From the NCBI RefSeq assembly GCF_022637455.1, contig NZ_CP093341.1:434001-498000 (forward strand): a DNA stretch of 64,000 nucleotides, written 5' to 3'. The stretch is from Lysobacter sp. S4-A87. Its GTDB lineage: Bacteria > Pseudomonadota > Gammaproteobacteria > Xanthomonadales > Xanthomonadaceae. Shown one piece after another: positions 33,439 through 41,868 of the stretch (its first letter is position 1; each line of letters begins with the position of its first letter). Both the position numbers and the translations under genes were made by a program. The notes under the pieces are model-generated. The model ran no database searches, was not told where the DNA came from, and saw only the letters and a list, made by a program, of their open reading frames with translations.

Positions 33439-34517
33439 GACTTAGTATGGACTTTCGATCGCCTCATTTCGGAGAGACCTTGTCGTCATACCTCGCGGCG
33501 TGGCGCGGCCACTTCTCGGTGAAGCGCGACGTAATGATGGCGCGAATTCAGCGGGCTAATCCGAGTGCGTCTGTCGCTCTCGCGGTTGACCCAGACCTAC
33601 CATCGATGCCGGGTTGGTCGGCGGCTGTCGCTAGCGTCACTCAGCTTTCGCAGGAGGTTATCGACACCGTTGCCAATCCGTGTGGCTTTTGGTATCTGGC
33701 GCCTCCAGTGCGAACGAATGCCTGCCTTGCTTGCCTCGCTGAAGCGGAGAGCACTGCATCTCAATGGCGGGACCACATGTGGGCACATTCGACAGTAACG
33801 ACCTGCTGGCTGCATGACATGCCACTGATCGAGGTCCCCGCCGTTGGTTGGGAGTGGGCGGAACTACCGGGCATTCAGCGGCGAAATCGACGGCGGCTAA
33901 TGCTGCGACCCGAGATTGGCGCGGACGCGGTGATGAGTGCCTGGAAACGCGTGCCCGAACAGTACCGACGTGCGATCTTCGTTGCTGAAGCGAGCGTGTG
34001 GGCGTTGGGAATCGGCAACGCGCGCATGCTTGAGGCGCTGCGATACATGGACGACGACTCCGAGGGCGTATGGCGTGACCTCCTGACTCTGCTGTGTGTT
34101 TCGTGGCAGAACGTCAGCGCACCGAGCCTGGCACTTCTCGGCGTGCCGCTAACTCTTTATGGTGAACATGGCGTTCAGCGTTTCGGGGGTCGCAACCGAC
34201 CAGTGCTGTTGGAGGACCCGAGATTCAGCTCTTTCTGCGCACTTGGTGAGCCATCAGAGCGGCGCGCATGCATGCTGATGGCGATGGACGCGATCAGGCA
34301 TGAGTACTTGGTCGAGCTACTGCCCCTCTTTGGTACGGAAAAGTTCGGCTGGAAGAAAATAGTGAAGGGGATGCCGGCGGAGGCCTGGGCGTGGCTGGAG
34401 TCGCGAGCGGAGTCGTGGCCGCCCCGCTGGAGATATCGCTTCGGCGATTGGCGCGAACTGCGCGAGTCGAGGCCACGTTCGATAGCGGACGCGAGACGTC
34501 TTCGTGGTCTATTGTAG
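33435..34517 (+). CDS. tniQ: TniQ-family target-selection protein
   Basis: The 360-residue protein matches TniQ: HFGETLSSYLAAW near the start, then the zinc-finger pattern ACLACLAEAESTASQWRDH with TTCWLHDMPLIEV. TniQ proteins direct the TniB filament to target sites, and TnsD and the Cascade-associated TniQ are relatives. GTG 33435 again overlaps the preceding stop by 4 bp; ATG 33447 is an alternative. The C-terminal half is not similar to any DNA-binding domain I recognise. The target site type cannot be inferred. Confidence 0.85.
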   Translation: MRLSMDFRSPHFGETLSSYLAAWRGHFSVKRDVMMARIQRANPSASVALAVDPDLPSMPGWSAAVASVTQLSQEVIDTVANPCGFWYLAPPVRTNACLACLAEAESTASQWRDHMWAHSTVTTCWLHDMPLIEVPAVGWEWAELPGIQRRNRRRLMLRPEIGADAVMSAWKRVPEQYRRAIFVAEASVWALGIGNARMLEALRYMDDDSEGVWRDLLTLLCVSWQNVSAPSLALLGVPLTLYGEHGVQRFGGRNRPVLLEDPRFSSFCALGEPSERRACMLMAMDAIRHEYLVELLPLFGTEKFGWKKIVKGMPAEAWAWLESRAESWPPRWRYRFGDWRELRESRPRSIADARRLRGLL

Positions 34518-34652
34518 TTGGTTGCGGAGGAGGGAATCGGCGGTGAGGATGCGTTGCATGGCATGGGGGAGCGACCGGAGATACCGCAAATCCGAACGAT
34601 CCCCGTAGCACCGATAAACCTCGCTTATCGGCAGTAGGCGCGCGAGCGCCCC

Positions 34653-35225
34653 TCAACGCGGCGCCAGCACCGCCAACGCAATCTCGCGAAATGCTTCCCG
34701 AACGGCCGCAGGATCCTCGATCCATGGGAAGTGTCCCGCGCCAGGGATCTCGCGCACCATGACGTTGGGCCAGTTGAAGCCCGCGGCGCTCCAGGCTCGC
34801 TGGCTGACGATGCGGTCGTTGGCGCCCCAAAGGCGCAGCACCGGGATGCCGGTGGGCCACCAGAGTGCCTCGTATGTTTGGTCGAAGTGCGCATCCGACC
34901 ACTCGACCGCCGCGCTGTTGTACGGCATGCGCGAGAGCAGTGCGCGCCCGGCAATCAGGCCCGCGAGAGTGAAGTTCCATTGCGCTAACGCAATGACCAG
35001 CTTCGTCAGTCGATCGATCTGTTTCGCTCGTACTCTTCGAGGGAAGCGTCGAATCCTGGCAGCGGACGGTTGCGGGTCATCTCGACGTACTCGGCATGCC
35101 AGCCACTGTCCGGGGCGGTGTCCACCAGTGCCAGGCCGCGAATGCGGCCCTTCACGCCGGGCGTCGCGAGGAGGTGCATACCGCCCGTTGAGTGCCCCAC
35201 GAAGACGGCGTCCGGAACGGAAATA
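34653..35225 (-). pseudogene. Broken alpha/beta hydrolase gene
   Basis: The minus strand encodes, in one frame, VFVGHSTGGMHLLATPGVKG and RIRGLALVDTAPDSGWHAEY (about 35222-35010), the nucleophile elbow half of a hydrolase. In a second frame it encodes the lid and C-terminus (LALVIAL-type region, IPVLRLWGANDRIVSQRAW, IPGAGHFPWIEDP with the catalytic His). A frameshift near 35005-35015 separates them, and the N-terminal third upstream of about 35225 is missing. The gene is inactive unless rescued by frameshifting. Confidence 0.75.
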
Positions 35226-35435
35226 CCTGTGGTTCCTCAAACCGATACCAAAGCTGGATAGACACGGCTCGATCGATGGATGCACTCTCACAACCATCGA
35301 GGCATGGCAGAACGAAGCGTCGGATTCGAAAGACTTGCGCAGTGCCGCGTATCCAAACATTGATTGAGAAATCCGCTGGTGAGCAGGGGCGGTATGCAAG
35401 TACCCAACCACGACGCCAAACCGATGGAGAAGAAC

Positions 35436-36116
35436 ATGCGCATTCTTATGGTTCTGACATCGCACGACACCCTCGGAGACACTGGGCGGAAGACCGGATT
35501 CTGGCTGGAGGAGTTTGCTTCCCCCTATTACGTCTTTACCGACGCGGGAGCGTCTGTGACGGTGGTGTCACCGAAGGGGGGGCAACCACCGATCGACCCC
35601 AAGAGTGACGATCCCGACAACCAGACCGAGGCGCAAACGCGCTTCAAGGCTGACAGGGATGCAATTGCTGTCCTCGCCAACACCCTTCGTTTGGATTCCA
35701 TCTCGCCGGCCGATTTCGACACCGTCTTCTATCCGGGAGGTCACGGGCCCATGTGGGATCTCGCGGAGGATCCCGTTTCGATCAAGTTGATAGAAGCGTT
35801 CTACGACAGCGGTAAACCCGTGGCTGCGGTATGTCATGCGCCCGGAGTGTTGCGTCACGTAACACACGATGGAGAGCCCATCGTCAAGGGAAAGCGCGTC
35901 GCGGGATTCACCAACACGGAAGAGGAAGAAGTGCAGCTCACCAAGGTCGTACCCTTCCTTGTTGAGGATGAACTGAAGCGTCAAGGCGGGCTGTATCAGA
36001 AGACCGATAACTGGTTTCCATTCGCCGTCGTGGATGGTCTCCTGATCACGGGTCAGAATCCTGCATCCTCCACGATTACCGCTCAGACGCTGCTTAGCAT
36101 CATGAACAGGCGGTAG
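35436..36116 (+). CDS. DJ-1/PfpI-family (Hsp31-like) protein
   Basis: The 226-residue protein opens MRILMVLTSHDTLGDTGRKT and has FYPGGHGPMWDLAEDP and VAAVCHAPGVLRHV, with the nucleophilic Cys in the class 1 amidotransferase elbow. Its VDGLLITGQNPASS end is shared with the PfpI genes at 20199 and 10196, but the lineage is more Hsp31/YhbO-like. Likely a stress-related deglycase, glyoxalase or chaperone. ATG 35436 has GGAGAAGAAC in front; an in-frame ATG at 35424 would add four residues. It heads a run of plus-strand genes to 38066. Confidence 0.88.
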   Translation: MRILMVLTSHDTLGDTGRKTGFWLEEFASPYYVFTDAGASVTVVSPKGGQPPIDPKSDDPDNQTEAQTRFKADRDAIAVLANTLRLDSISPADFDTVFYPGGHGPMWDLAEDPVSIKLIEAFYDSGKPVAAVCHAPGVLRHVTHDGEPIVKGKRVAGFTNTEEEEVQLTKVVPFLVEDELKRQGGLYQKTDNWFPFAVVDGLLITGQNPASSTITAQTLLSIMNRR

Positions 36117-36148
36117 GTCTCGATTGCAACTTTGGAAGAGGGCGAACC

Positions 36149-36538
36149 ATGGATATTCTCACGACAGCAAAGTTATTGGCCGAGCGCGTGGAAGCCGAGG
36201 CGGCAAAGGTCAGGATTCCAGTGTCGGTTTGCGTCGTGGACATTCATGGAAACCTTGTGCTCCAACATCGAATGAATGACGCTCCGGCGTTTTCGATGGA
36301 GATCTCGGAGCGAAAGGCCTATACCTCGGCGCTCGTTGGGGTGCGCACAGCTGATCTTCTACCGCTCGTGCAGCCAGGTCAGTCTCTCTTCGCGCTTCTA
36401 ACAATGGCTGGTGGGCGTTACACCGCGATGGGCGGAGGCGCGCCCCTCAAGCATGAAGGCAGGTTGTTCGCCGGGGTAGGTGTAAGTGGCGGCACCGTCG
36501 AACAGGACATAGCGATCGTCGATGCAGCGCTTTCATAG
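36149..36538 (+). CDS. GlcG/HbpS-family (DUF336) protein, copy 2
   Basis: The 129-residue protein reads VSVCVVDIHGNLVLQHRMND, AYTSALVGVRTADLLPLVQP, GGAPLKHEGRLFAGVGVSGG and TVEQDIAIVDAAL, the GlcG/HbpS fold. No signal peptide is seen. It is shorter than the copy at 11995-12477 and diverged from it. It starts 32 bp after the PfpI-like gene and probably shares its transcript. Possibly a heme or small-molecule binder; role unknown. Confidence 0.82.
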   Translation: MDILTTAKLLAERVEAEAAKVRIPVSVCVVDIHGNLVLQHRMNDAPAFSMEISERKAYTSALVGVRTADLLPLVQPGQSLFALLTMAGGRYTAMGGGAPLKHEGRLFAGVGVSGGTVEQDIAIVDAALS

Positions 36539-36636
36539 GCAATCAACCGGGTCGGCATGCACCGAGCTGCAATGAACCCGGCGCGATGCATGACCGGATT
36601 GAATGATCTTCGAACCTGCATTCGGGAGTCGACCGG

Positions 36637-37128
36637 ATGGATCACAATATGATCATCTTGCACGCAGCCGTTGGCCTTATGGCATGCACGGGGACATGCT
36701 CCGCACAGGGCGCTGGACTGCCCTCCAACGCCTTCGGTTCTGTATTGCAGGAAGGTATCCAATGGGCGCCATTCGCTGCATTTCCCGCGCAGGCTCGTCT
36801 GGCGGTGCTGGTCGGCGACCCGAAGAGTCCCGGGCCTTACGTGGTGCGGGTGAAGGTCCCCGCTGACCTGAGGCTGATGCCACATACTCACCCCGAGGAC
36901 CGGGTCTATACGGTCATCTCCGGTGTCTTTTACATAGGGCTCGGACCGAAGTTCGAAGAATCAAAACTGATCGCCTACGCCCCTGGGAGCGTTGTGGTGC
37001 TGCCCGCTCACACTCCTCACTTTCACCGAGCGAAGTCAGGCGAGTACGTTACCCAGGTTACGGGCTATGGTCCGCTTGGCATTGAATACGTCGAGGCCAC
37101 GGACGATCCACGCAAGCACGCGCCATGA
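36637..37128 (+). CDS. Exported cupin-domain protein
   Basis: The 163-residue protein has a hydrophobic leader (MIILHAAVGLMACTGTCSAQ) and one cupin_2 barrel. The metal motif 1 is MPHTHPEDRVYTVISGVFYI and motif 2 is LPAHTPHFHRA, giving three His and a Glu/Asp. Small exported cupins act as metal-dependent oxygenases or isomerases, or just bind ligands; activity is unknown. The gene overlaps the following hydrolase by the ATGA motif at 37125-37128, a tight operon. Confidence 0.8.
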   Translation: MDHNMIILHAAVGLMACTGTCSAQGAGLPSNAFGSVLQEGIQWAPFAAFPAQARLAVLVGDPKSPGPYVVRVKVPADLRLMPHTHPEDRVYTVISGVFYIGLGPKFEESKLIAYAPGSVVVLPAHTPHFHRAKSGEYVTQVTGYGPLGIEYVEATDDPRKHAP

Positions 37129-38066
37129 GCCTTAGGGGTCTGCTCAGCACGGTCGGCGGTCACCCCGCATGGCGCCGGTCGTGCGGTGTCCTTCCAGTGT
37201 CCTGTTCGGAAACCACCAGCTATCAGACCATGATGGTCGATGGAGTCCGCATCTTCTATCGCGAGGCCGGGCAGGCGAATCCATCGACGATTGTGCTCTT
37301 GCACGGGTTTCCTTCTTCTTCCCGTCAGTTCGACGTCCTTATCCCGCTATTGGCGCCCTACTATCATGTGGTAGCGCCGGACTATCCTGGCTTCGGCCAT
37401 AGTGATTCGCCGCCTCCCTCTTCGTACGAGTACACGTTTGACCATCTCTCGGAGTCGGTCGATCGTTTTCTCGAGATGAAAGGAATCGATCGGTGCACCT
37501 TTTATCTGCACGACTATGGCGGCCCGGTCGGGTTCCGCGTGATCCTGGCGCGACCGCAACGGGTGCAGGCGATTGTTGTCCAGAATGCCAACGCCTACGA
37601 AGAGGGTCTTGGAGCGAAATGGGCGGCCATCCGCGAGTACTGGAGAGACCCTGAGAGCCATCCCGAAGTGGTTGACGCGTTCCTTTCGCGGGAGAGCACA
37701 GAGCAGCGTCACACGCTCGGCACCTCTTACCGGGAGCGGTACAACCCGGATGCATGGACCGACGAGTCCGCGCACCTGTCGAAGCCGGGCCAACGGGAGA
37801 TCCAAGGCCTTCTTCTCTACGACTACCGTACGAACGTTGCGTCCTACCCCGTCTGGCAGGCATGGCTGCGCAAGCAGCAGCCAAGTGCCTTGGTGATATG
37901 GGGAAAGAATGATCCATCGTTCATCGCAGCGGGTGCGGACGCATACAAACGGGACCTGCCGGGGGGAGAGTTTCACCTGTTGGACGCAGGACACTTCGCG
38001 CTCGATGAGAAGGTCGACGAGGTCTCCTTGCTTATGCTGTCCTTCCTGGATAGGCACGTGAAGTAG
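37125..38066 (+). CDS. Alpha/beta hydrolase (epoxide hydrolase / dehalogenase-like), copy 2
   Basis: The 313-residue protein has LLHGFPSSSRQFDVLIP, FYLHDYGGPVGFRV (Asp nucleophile), VIWGKNDPSFI (acid) and LLDAGHFALDEK (His). It is homologous to the hydrolase at 5043-5918. Relative to that copy it has about 33 extra N-terminal residues that may include a cleavable or anchoring segment (CGVLPVSCSETTSY). Translation is coupled to the cupin gene by a 4-bp overlap, so both probably act in one pathway. Substrate unknown. Confidence 0.86.
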   Translation: MSLRGLLSTVGGHPAWRRSCGVLPVSCSETTSYQTMMVDGVRIFYREAGQANPSTIVLLHGFPSSSRQFDVLIPLLAPYYHVVAPDYPGFGHSDSPPPSSYEYTFDHLSESVDRFLEMKGIDRCTFYLHDYGGPVGFRVILARPQRVQAIVVQNANAYEEGLGAKWAAIREYWRDPESHPEVVDAFLSRESTEQRHTLGTSYRERYNPDAWTDESAHLSKPGQREIQGLLLYDYRTNVASYPVWQAWLRKQQPSALVIWGKNDPSFIAAGADAYKRDLPGGEFHLLDAGHFALDEKVDEVSLLMLSFLDRHVK

Positions 38067-38424
38067 CTGGCCCGTAGCGCCGATATGGAAGCCACTAGAA
38101 ACGGCCGAGCGGTGGCACGCCGCACTCGGCGGGCATCCCCCTTCGACGCGATGACGCGAACTGCCAGCTCGATGTTCTCGTAGCTTCGGCCTCGCCAATC
38201 GGAACCTGACGGCCGGCACTTCGGGCCCCGCCGATAGCGAGCCAATACTCGTCAAGGGTGAATCGAACATGCATGACGGAGGTCCGTGCACAGCCGGAGC
38301 GGGGCAGGCGCGTCAGGTGGCGTTACACCCCACATAAGCGATCGACCGTCCGTTGACCTGAGTGGCGTGATCGGAATCTCGGCAGGAATCGACACCTTCG
38401 TCCAAGAGGCGCGAGAGGCCGATC
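38067..38424. other. Intergenic region before the histidine kinase
   Basis: About 360 bp without a recognisable gene. CGACACCTTCGT at 38390-38401 matches exactly the core of the shared motif seen upstream of the HlyD and SRPBCC genes (58266-58291, 56063-56086), but here it is only 24 bp before the kinase start. Nothing else was identified. Confidence 0.4.
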
Positions 38425-39216
38425 GTGCTCCAATTGGCAGAAATCGGTCACTGTATTCAACAGGGGAAGCGAATGCTCGTTTCAAGCGAATCACGCGAGA
38501 TAATTGAGATGAGACAACTCGCCATCGTGGCCCATGAGTTGCGCAATCCACTTTCCGCGGCGTGGTGCGCCGTTCGCATGCTAGGGCGTGCCAGTCATGG
38601 CGTGGCCGAGATTGACCACGCCTTGCCGCTGATCGATCAGCAGCTCGGATACATCGCGCGAATCGTTGACGATCTGGTGGATGTCGCGAGCGTAACGTCT
38701 GGAAAGTTCACGCTGCAAAAGAAGAATGTGGATCTTTCTGATTTGCTGCGTGGGGCCGTCAACGCGTGCTGCCAGCGAGTTGATATTGGAGGACGGGAGT
38801 TCAATTTGCAGGTGGCGAAAAGCCCTATCCAGGTGAATGCAGATCCGTTGCGACTGATGCAGGTATTCGCTAATTTGCTTGACAACGCCGTCAAATACTG
38901 CAGCCCCTGTGGTCGGATCGGCGTCACGATAGAGCGAAATCGCGACGAAGCTGTCGTCACTGTCGAGGATGATGGCGTCGGCATCAGCGTTGACGTGCTG
39001 CCCCGCATATTCGATATGTTCATGCAAGGCGATACGCCCACGATCACCAGTTCGCGAGGGCTTGGCGTGGGACTGGCGGTTGCGAAACAAGTCATCGAGG
39101 GTCATGGCGGGCACATCGAGGCACGCAGTGCTGGCGTCGGAGCTGGAAGTCGCTTCATCGTGCGACTTCCGCTGGAGAGCATGATGCGCGCGCTCATAGA
39201 CGAACTAAAGGATTGA
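38425..39216 (+). CDS. Short soluble sensor histidine kinase
   Basis: The 263-residue protein holds only the transmitter: HisKA with IVAHELRNPLSAA (phospho-His, about residue 38) and HATPase with NLLDNAVKYC (N box), EDDGVGIS (G1), FDMFMQGD (F box) and GLGVGLAVAKQVIEGHGG (G2). No membrane segment or input domain is visible, so the sensory part is missing or supplied by a partner. The GTG at 38425 has GAGAGG upstream; an ATG at 38473 is possible. No response regulator gene is adjacent. A tautomerase gene follows at once. Confidence 0.85.
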   Translation: MLQLAEIGHCIQQGKRMLVSSESREIIEMRQLAIVAHELRNPLSAAWCAVRMLGRASHGVAEIDHALPLIDQQLGYIARIVDDLVDVASVTSGKFTLQKKNVDLSDLLRGAVNACCQRVDIGGREFNLQVAKSPIQVNADPLRLMQVFANLLDNAVKYCSPCGRIGVTIERNRDEAVVTVEDDGVGISVDVLPRIFDMFMQGDTPTITSSRGLGVGLAVAKQVIEGHGGHIEARSAGVGAGSRFIVRLPLESMMRALIDELKD

Positions 39217-39220
39217 ACCA

Positions 39221-39517
39221 ATGGCCATCCTCACAATCGACCTGCGCACCGGGCGGACGGACGAACAGAAGCGGGCATTCGCGGCGGCGCTGCTCGACGT
39301 GGTGAGCGAAGCCACGGGCGAGCCGCGCGAGAACATCCACCTGATCCTGCATGAGAACCCCGGCATCAACTTCGTCGAGAACGCGAAGCACCTCCCGGAG
39401 TTCGGCAGTGCGTCCACGAAACCCTCAGGAGGCACTGAACATGCCGCTGATCCAGTGCCATCTATCGAAGAAGTTATCGCCCGAACGGAAACAGCGCCTG
39501 ATGGCGGGCCTTGTTGA
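39221..39517 (+). CDS. Tautomerase-family protein lacking Pro1, with extended tail
   Basis: The first 65 residues (AILTIDLRTGRTDEQKRAFA, ENIHLILHENPGINFVENAK) match the 4-oxalocrotonate tautomerase family. The residue after Met is Ala instead of the catalytic Pro1. Beyond residue 68 the reading frame runs on for about 30 residues over the start of the next tautomerase gene, with no similarity, so the natural stop may have been lost. Activity is doubtful without Pro1. It lies 4 bp after the kinase stop. Confidence 0.65.
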   Translation: MAILTIDLRTGRTDEQKRAFAAALLDVVSEATGEPRENIHLILHENPGINFVENAKHLPEFGSASTKPSGGTEHAADPVPSIEEVIARTETAPDGGPC

Positions 39518-39641
39518 TGCGACGATTCGCGCGCTCGGGGCCGATCCGAGCACGATAACCATAGTCCTGAACGAGCACGACGCCGCGAACGTGCGCGAGC
39601 TCGCGTTCGTACCCGCGGGCAATAGCAGTCCAGGCAGCTAA
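39441..39641 (+). CDS. 4-oxalocrotonate tautomerase-like protein
   Basis: The 66-residue protein begins MPLIQCHLSKKLSPERKQRL, with Pro directly after Met as the catalytic base, and continues with DPSTITIVLNEHD. Family members are hexamers of about 60-75 residues that interconvert enol and keto acids. AGGAGG lies just before the ATG. It overlaps the tail of the preceding tautomerase frame by 77 bp, and the LysR gene follows 4 bp later. Confidence 0.8.
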   Translation: MPLIQCHLSKKLSPERKQRLMAGLVDATIRALGADPSTITIVLNEHDAANVRELAFVPAGNSSPGS

Positions 39642-39645
39642 CCCG

Positions 39646-40560
39646 ATGGACCGCTTCGAGGCCATGAAGACCTTCATTGCTGCGATCGACGAGGGCAGTC
39701 TCGCCGGCGCGAGCCGCAAGACCGGGCGCTCCGCGGCGGCGGTGAGCCGCGCCGTCGCGTTCCTGGAGGGGCGTGTCGGCGTCCCGCTGCTGCACCGCTC
39801 CACGCGCTCGATCAAGTTGAGCGAGGCGGGTGAGCGCTACGCCACCGCGGCACGCCGTGTTCTGGCCGAACTCGAAGAGGCCGAACGCCAGGCCGCGGGC
39901 GAACGGTCCGTGCCGCGCGGCACGCTGACGATAACTTCGACCGTGTACGCGGGCGTGGAGGTGTTGCGTCCCATCGTCGATGCCTTCATGGACGAGCATC
40001 CGACCGTGCAGGTACGGATGCAGCTGGTCGAGCGCGCGGTCAACCTGATAGACGAAGGCATGGATCTCGCGCTGCGCATCACGCATCTGGCCGATTCCAG
40101 CCTGGTTGCGCATGCCGTTGGAGATGTACGCCGCGTAGTCGTCGCCGCCCCGCGCTATCTGGCCATGCACCCGCGCATCGACGAAATCGCAGACTTGACC
40201 AAACACGACATCATCACCACGGCGCACATGGGCATGGAGTCATGGAGCTTCACGCCCGCCGATGACGGCTCGCAGATCCCGCGCACGTTGTCGTTCACGC
40301 CGCGTCTGGTGGTGAACAACGTTCACGCCGCGATCGCTTCCGTGGTCGAAGGCCATGGCATCGCGCGCGTACTGTCGTACCACGTCGCGCCGCAACTCGA
40401 ACAGGACGCGTTGCGCATCATCCTCGCGCATGCCGAGCCCAAGCCCATCCCGGTTCACCTGGTCTCGCCGCAGGGACGGCTCGCCGTGCCGAAGGTGCGG
40501 GCATTCGTCGATTTCGCCCTGCCGAGGCTACGGGCCGCCTTCGGGCGCCTGCGCCCGTAG
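39646..40560 (+). CDS. LysR-family transcriptional regulator
   Basis: The 304-residue protein has an N-terminal winged HTH (MDRFEAMKTFIAAIDEGSLA, SAAAVSRAVAFLEGRVGVPL, LHRSTRSIKLSEAGERY) and a periplasmic-binding-like effector domain (GTLTITSTVYAGVEVLRPIV, DLALRITHL). It belongs to the CrgA/AaeR-like LysR group common in proteobacteria. It is transcribed together with the tautomerases, so it may not be the usual divergent regulator. Inducer unknown. Confidence 0.93.
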   Translation: MDRFEAMKTFIAAIDEGSLAGASRKTGRSAAAVSRAVAFLEGRVGVPLLHRSTRSIKLSEAGERYATAARRVLAELEEAERQAAGERSVPRGTLTITSTVYAGVEVLRPIVDAFMDEHPTVQVRMQLVERAVNLIDEGMDLALRITHLADSSLVAHAVGDVRRVVVAAPRYLAMHPRIDEIADLTKHDIITTAHMGMESWSFTPADDGSQIPRTLSFTPRLVVNNVHAAIASVVEGHGIARVLSYHVAPQLEQDALRIILAHAEPKPIPVHLVSPQGRLAVPKVRAFVDFALPRLRAAFGRLRP

Positions 40561-40688
40561 GCGGGCGATCACACCGTTTCGCGCAACAATGTCTGCCTGA
40601 CGACGTGGATTCGCAAGCCGTCGCCCGGCACCTAGATTGGGCTCCGTCGGAATTACCCGACGCTCCTCCGCAATCTTGGAACCTACCC

Positions 40689-40742
40689 ATGAACAATTTC
40701 AGCAAAGTCACCGTTGTCACCGGCGCTTCCCAGGGCGTCGGC
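40689..40742 (+). pseudogene. 5' remnant of a short-chain dehydrogenase gene
   Basis: From the ATG at 40689 the codons read MNNFSKVTVVTGASQGVG, the classical SDR start with the TGxxxGxG cofactor motif. After about 18 codons the similarity ends and, in the same frame, the sequence runs into the ribosome site and start of the DsbA-family gene at 40764. A deletion removed the rest of the SDR gene. The surviving upstream region may serve as promoter for the next gene. Confidence 0.75.
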
Positions 40743-40763
40743 GGACCCCGCGGAGGCGAAGTG

Positions 40764-41417
40764 ATGCGTCGCAAGCTGCATTTGCAGGTCGTGATCGACT
40801 TGATCTGCCCCTGGTGCTTCATCGGGAAGCGCAGCCTCGACCAGGCGCTGGTGCGTCTGGCCGCGCAGGGCGTGGACATCGAAATTGATTGGCTGCCGTA
40901 CCTGCTCAATCCGGATCTGCCCGACGATGGCATGGATCGGAAGCAGTTCCGATCCAAACGCTTCGGCTGGGAAACCGCGCTCGCGATGGACGCGCGCGCA
41001 GTCGAAGCCGGCAAGCGCGTGGGTGCGAATTTCGACTACGGGAGGCAGACCCGCACGTCCAACACCGTTACCGCCCATGCGCTGGTGCGCCTTGCGAGCG
41101 AGGAGGGCGGGGCTGGGCAGCAGGAGCGTCTCGTCGATGCGCTCTTTGTCGCTTACTTCGAGCAGGGCCAGGACATCGGCGATCACGCAGTGCTCGCACG
41201 CATCGCGCATGCGGTTGGCCTGCGCGAGGGAGCGGTGCAACGTGCAATCTCGGGCCTTGACACGGTGCGCGGACTCGCGGCGGACGTACTTGAGACCGGG
41301 TTGACCGGCGTACCCAGCTACCTCGTCGGCGGGAATCTGCTTTGGAGCGGCTCGCAGGACGTGGAGGGCTACGTGCAGCGCCTGCTTCGCGCCGCGGACG
41401 TGCTGGCGGGTTCTTAA
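40764..41417 (+). CDS. DsbA-family (FrnE-like) oxidoreductase
   Basis: The 217-residue thioredoxin-fold protein has LQVVIDLICPWCFIGKRSLD with the CPWC active site near residue 18, the helical insertion, and TGLTGVPSYLVGG (cis-Pro loop). It has no signal peptide, as in cytosolic FrnE/2-hydroxychromene isomerase-like relatives. Start: ATG 40764, with CGGAGGCGA upstream. The frame is open further upstream into an SDR fragment (40689), so a fused translation product is possible but not expected. Confidence 0.88.
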   Translation: MRRKLHLQVVIDLICPWCFIGKRSLDQALVRLAAQGVDIEIDWLPYLLNPDLPDDGMDRKQFRSKRFGWETALAMDARAVEAGKRVGANFDYGRQTRTSNTVTAHALVRLASEEGGAGQQERLVDALFVAYFEQGQDIGDHAVLARIAHAVGLREGAVQRAISGLDTVRGLAADVLETGLTGVPSYLVGGNLLWSGSQDVEGYVQRLLRAADVLAGS

Positions 41418-41868
41418 CGAACTGTATTCGCGGGGCGCGCCACCTGGCCGATTCCTCGCAAGCGCGAAATGGCGCCATCGAAATGACCGGGGGCTCCGGC
41501 CTCCGGCAGACCAAGCTGGACCGTAACACCCTGACCACCGGGCTTCGCCTCGCCTTCCTCGTACACGTGGATGGCATCGGTGCTGTACTCGCCCCGCTGG
41601 TTCTGACTGCATTGCTCGCCTACGGATACTTCGATCCTGATTGCAGGGTGGGGCACATCCCTGGCCGCCAGGACAGCACCAGGCCGATCAAACAACGACA
41701 GGGGCCGGACGCTATGCGTCTCGCCGGAAAGCTGAGGCCGATTCGAAGAGAAATCGGTTGGTCAAAGTCGCGATCATTCCGCTTTCGCCGTATCTCGACG
41801 GCTAAAAAAAGCTAGAGCCGCTGAAATCTCGTATGATCAATTCGCTTTTCGCCCCAGGTTGAAACGCC
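41418..41868. other. Intergenic, no gene recognised
   Basis: About 450 bp. A 93-codon minus-strand frame exists (41414-41695) but shows no family similarity or ribosome site. A run of seven A residues lies at about 41805-41811. Probably degenerate DNA plus the promoter of the ABM gene. Confidence 0.45.

Larger units (their letters stand above)
30619..34517 (+). mobile_element. Tn7/Tn5053-like transposition module (left end plus tniABQ)
   Basis: The segment starts with TGTCGTTTTAGTCCGCC, a TGT-type terminus, then encodes a DDE transposase, an AAA ATPase regulator and a TniQ target-selection protein in one rightward operon with overlapping stop/start codons. No resolvase, TnsA or TnsD gene and no cargo is evident. 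The matching inverted right end (expected to finish ACGACA) was not found downstream, so the element may be truncated. GC content appears lower than in flanking genes. The right boundary given is the end of tniQ, not a proven end. Confidence 0.75.

Noticed and set aside
41414-41695. A 93-codon minus-strand frame in the gap before the second ABM gene
   Set aside because: No ribosome site, no family pattern; may be decayed coding DNA but cannot be supported.
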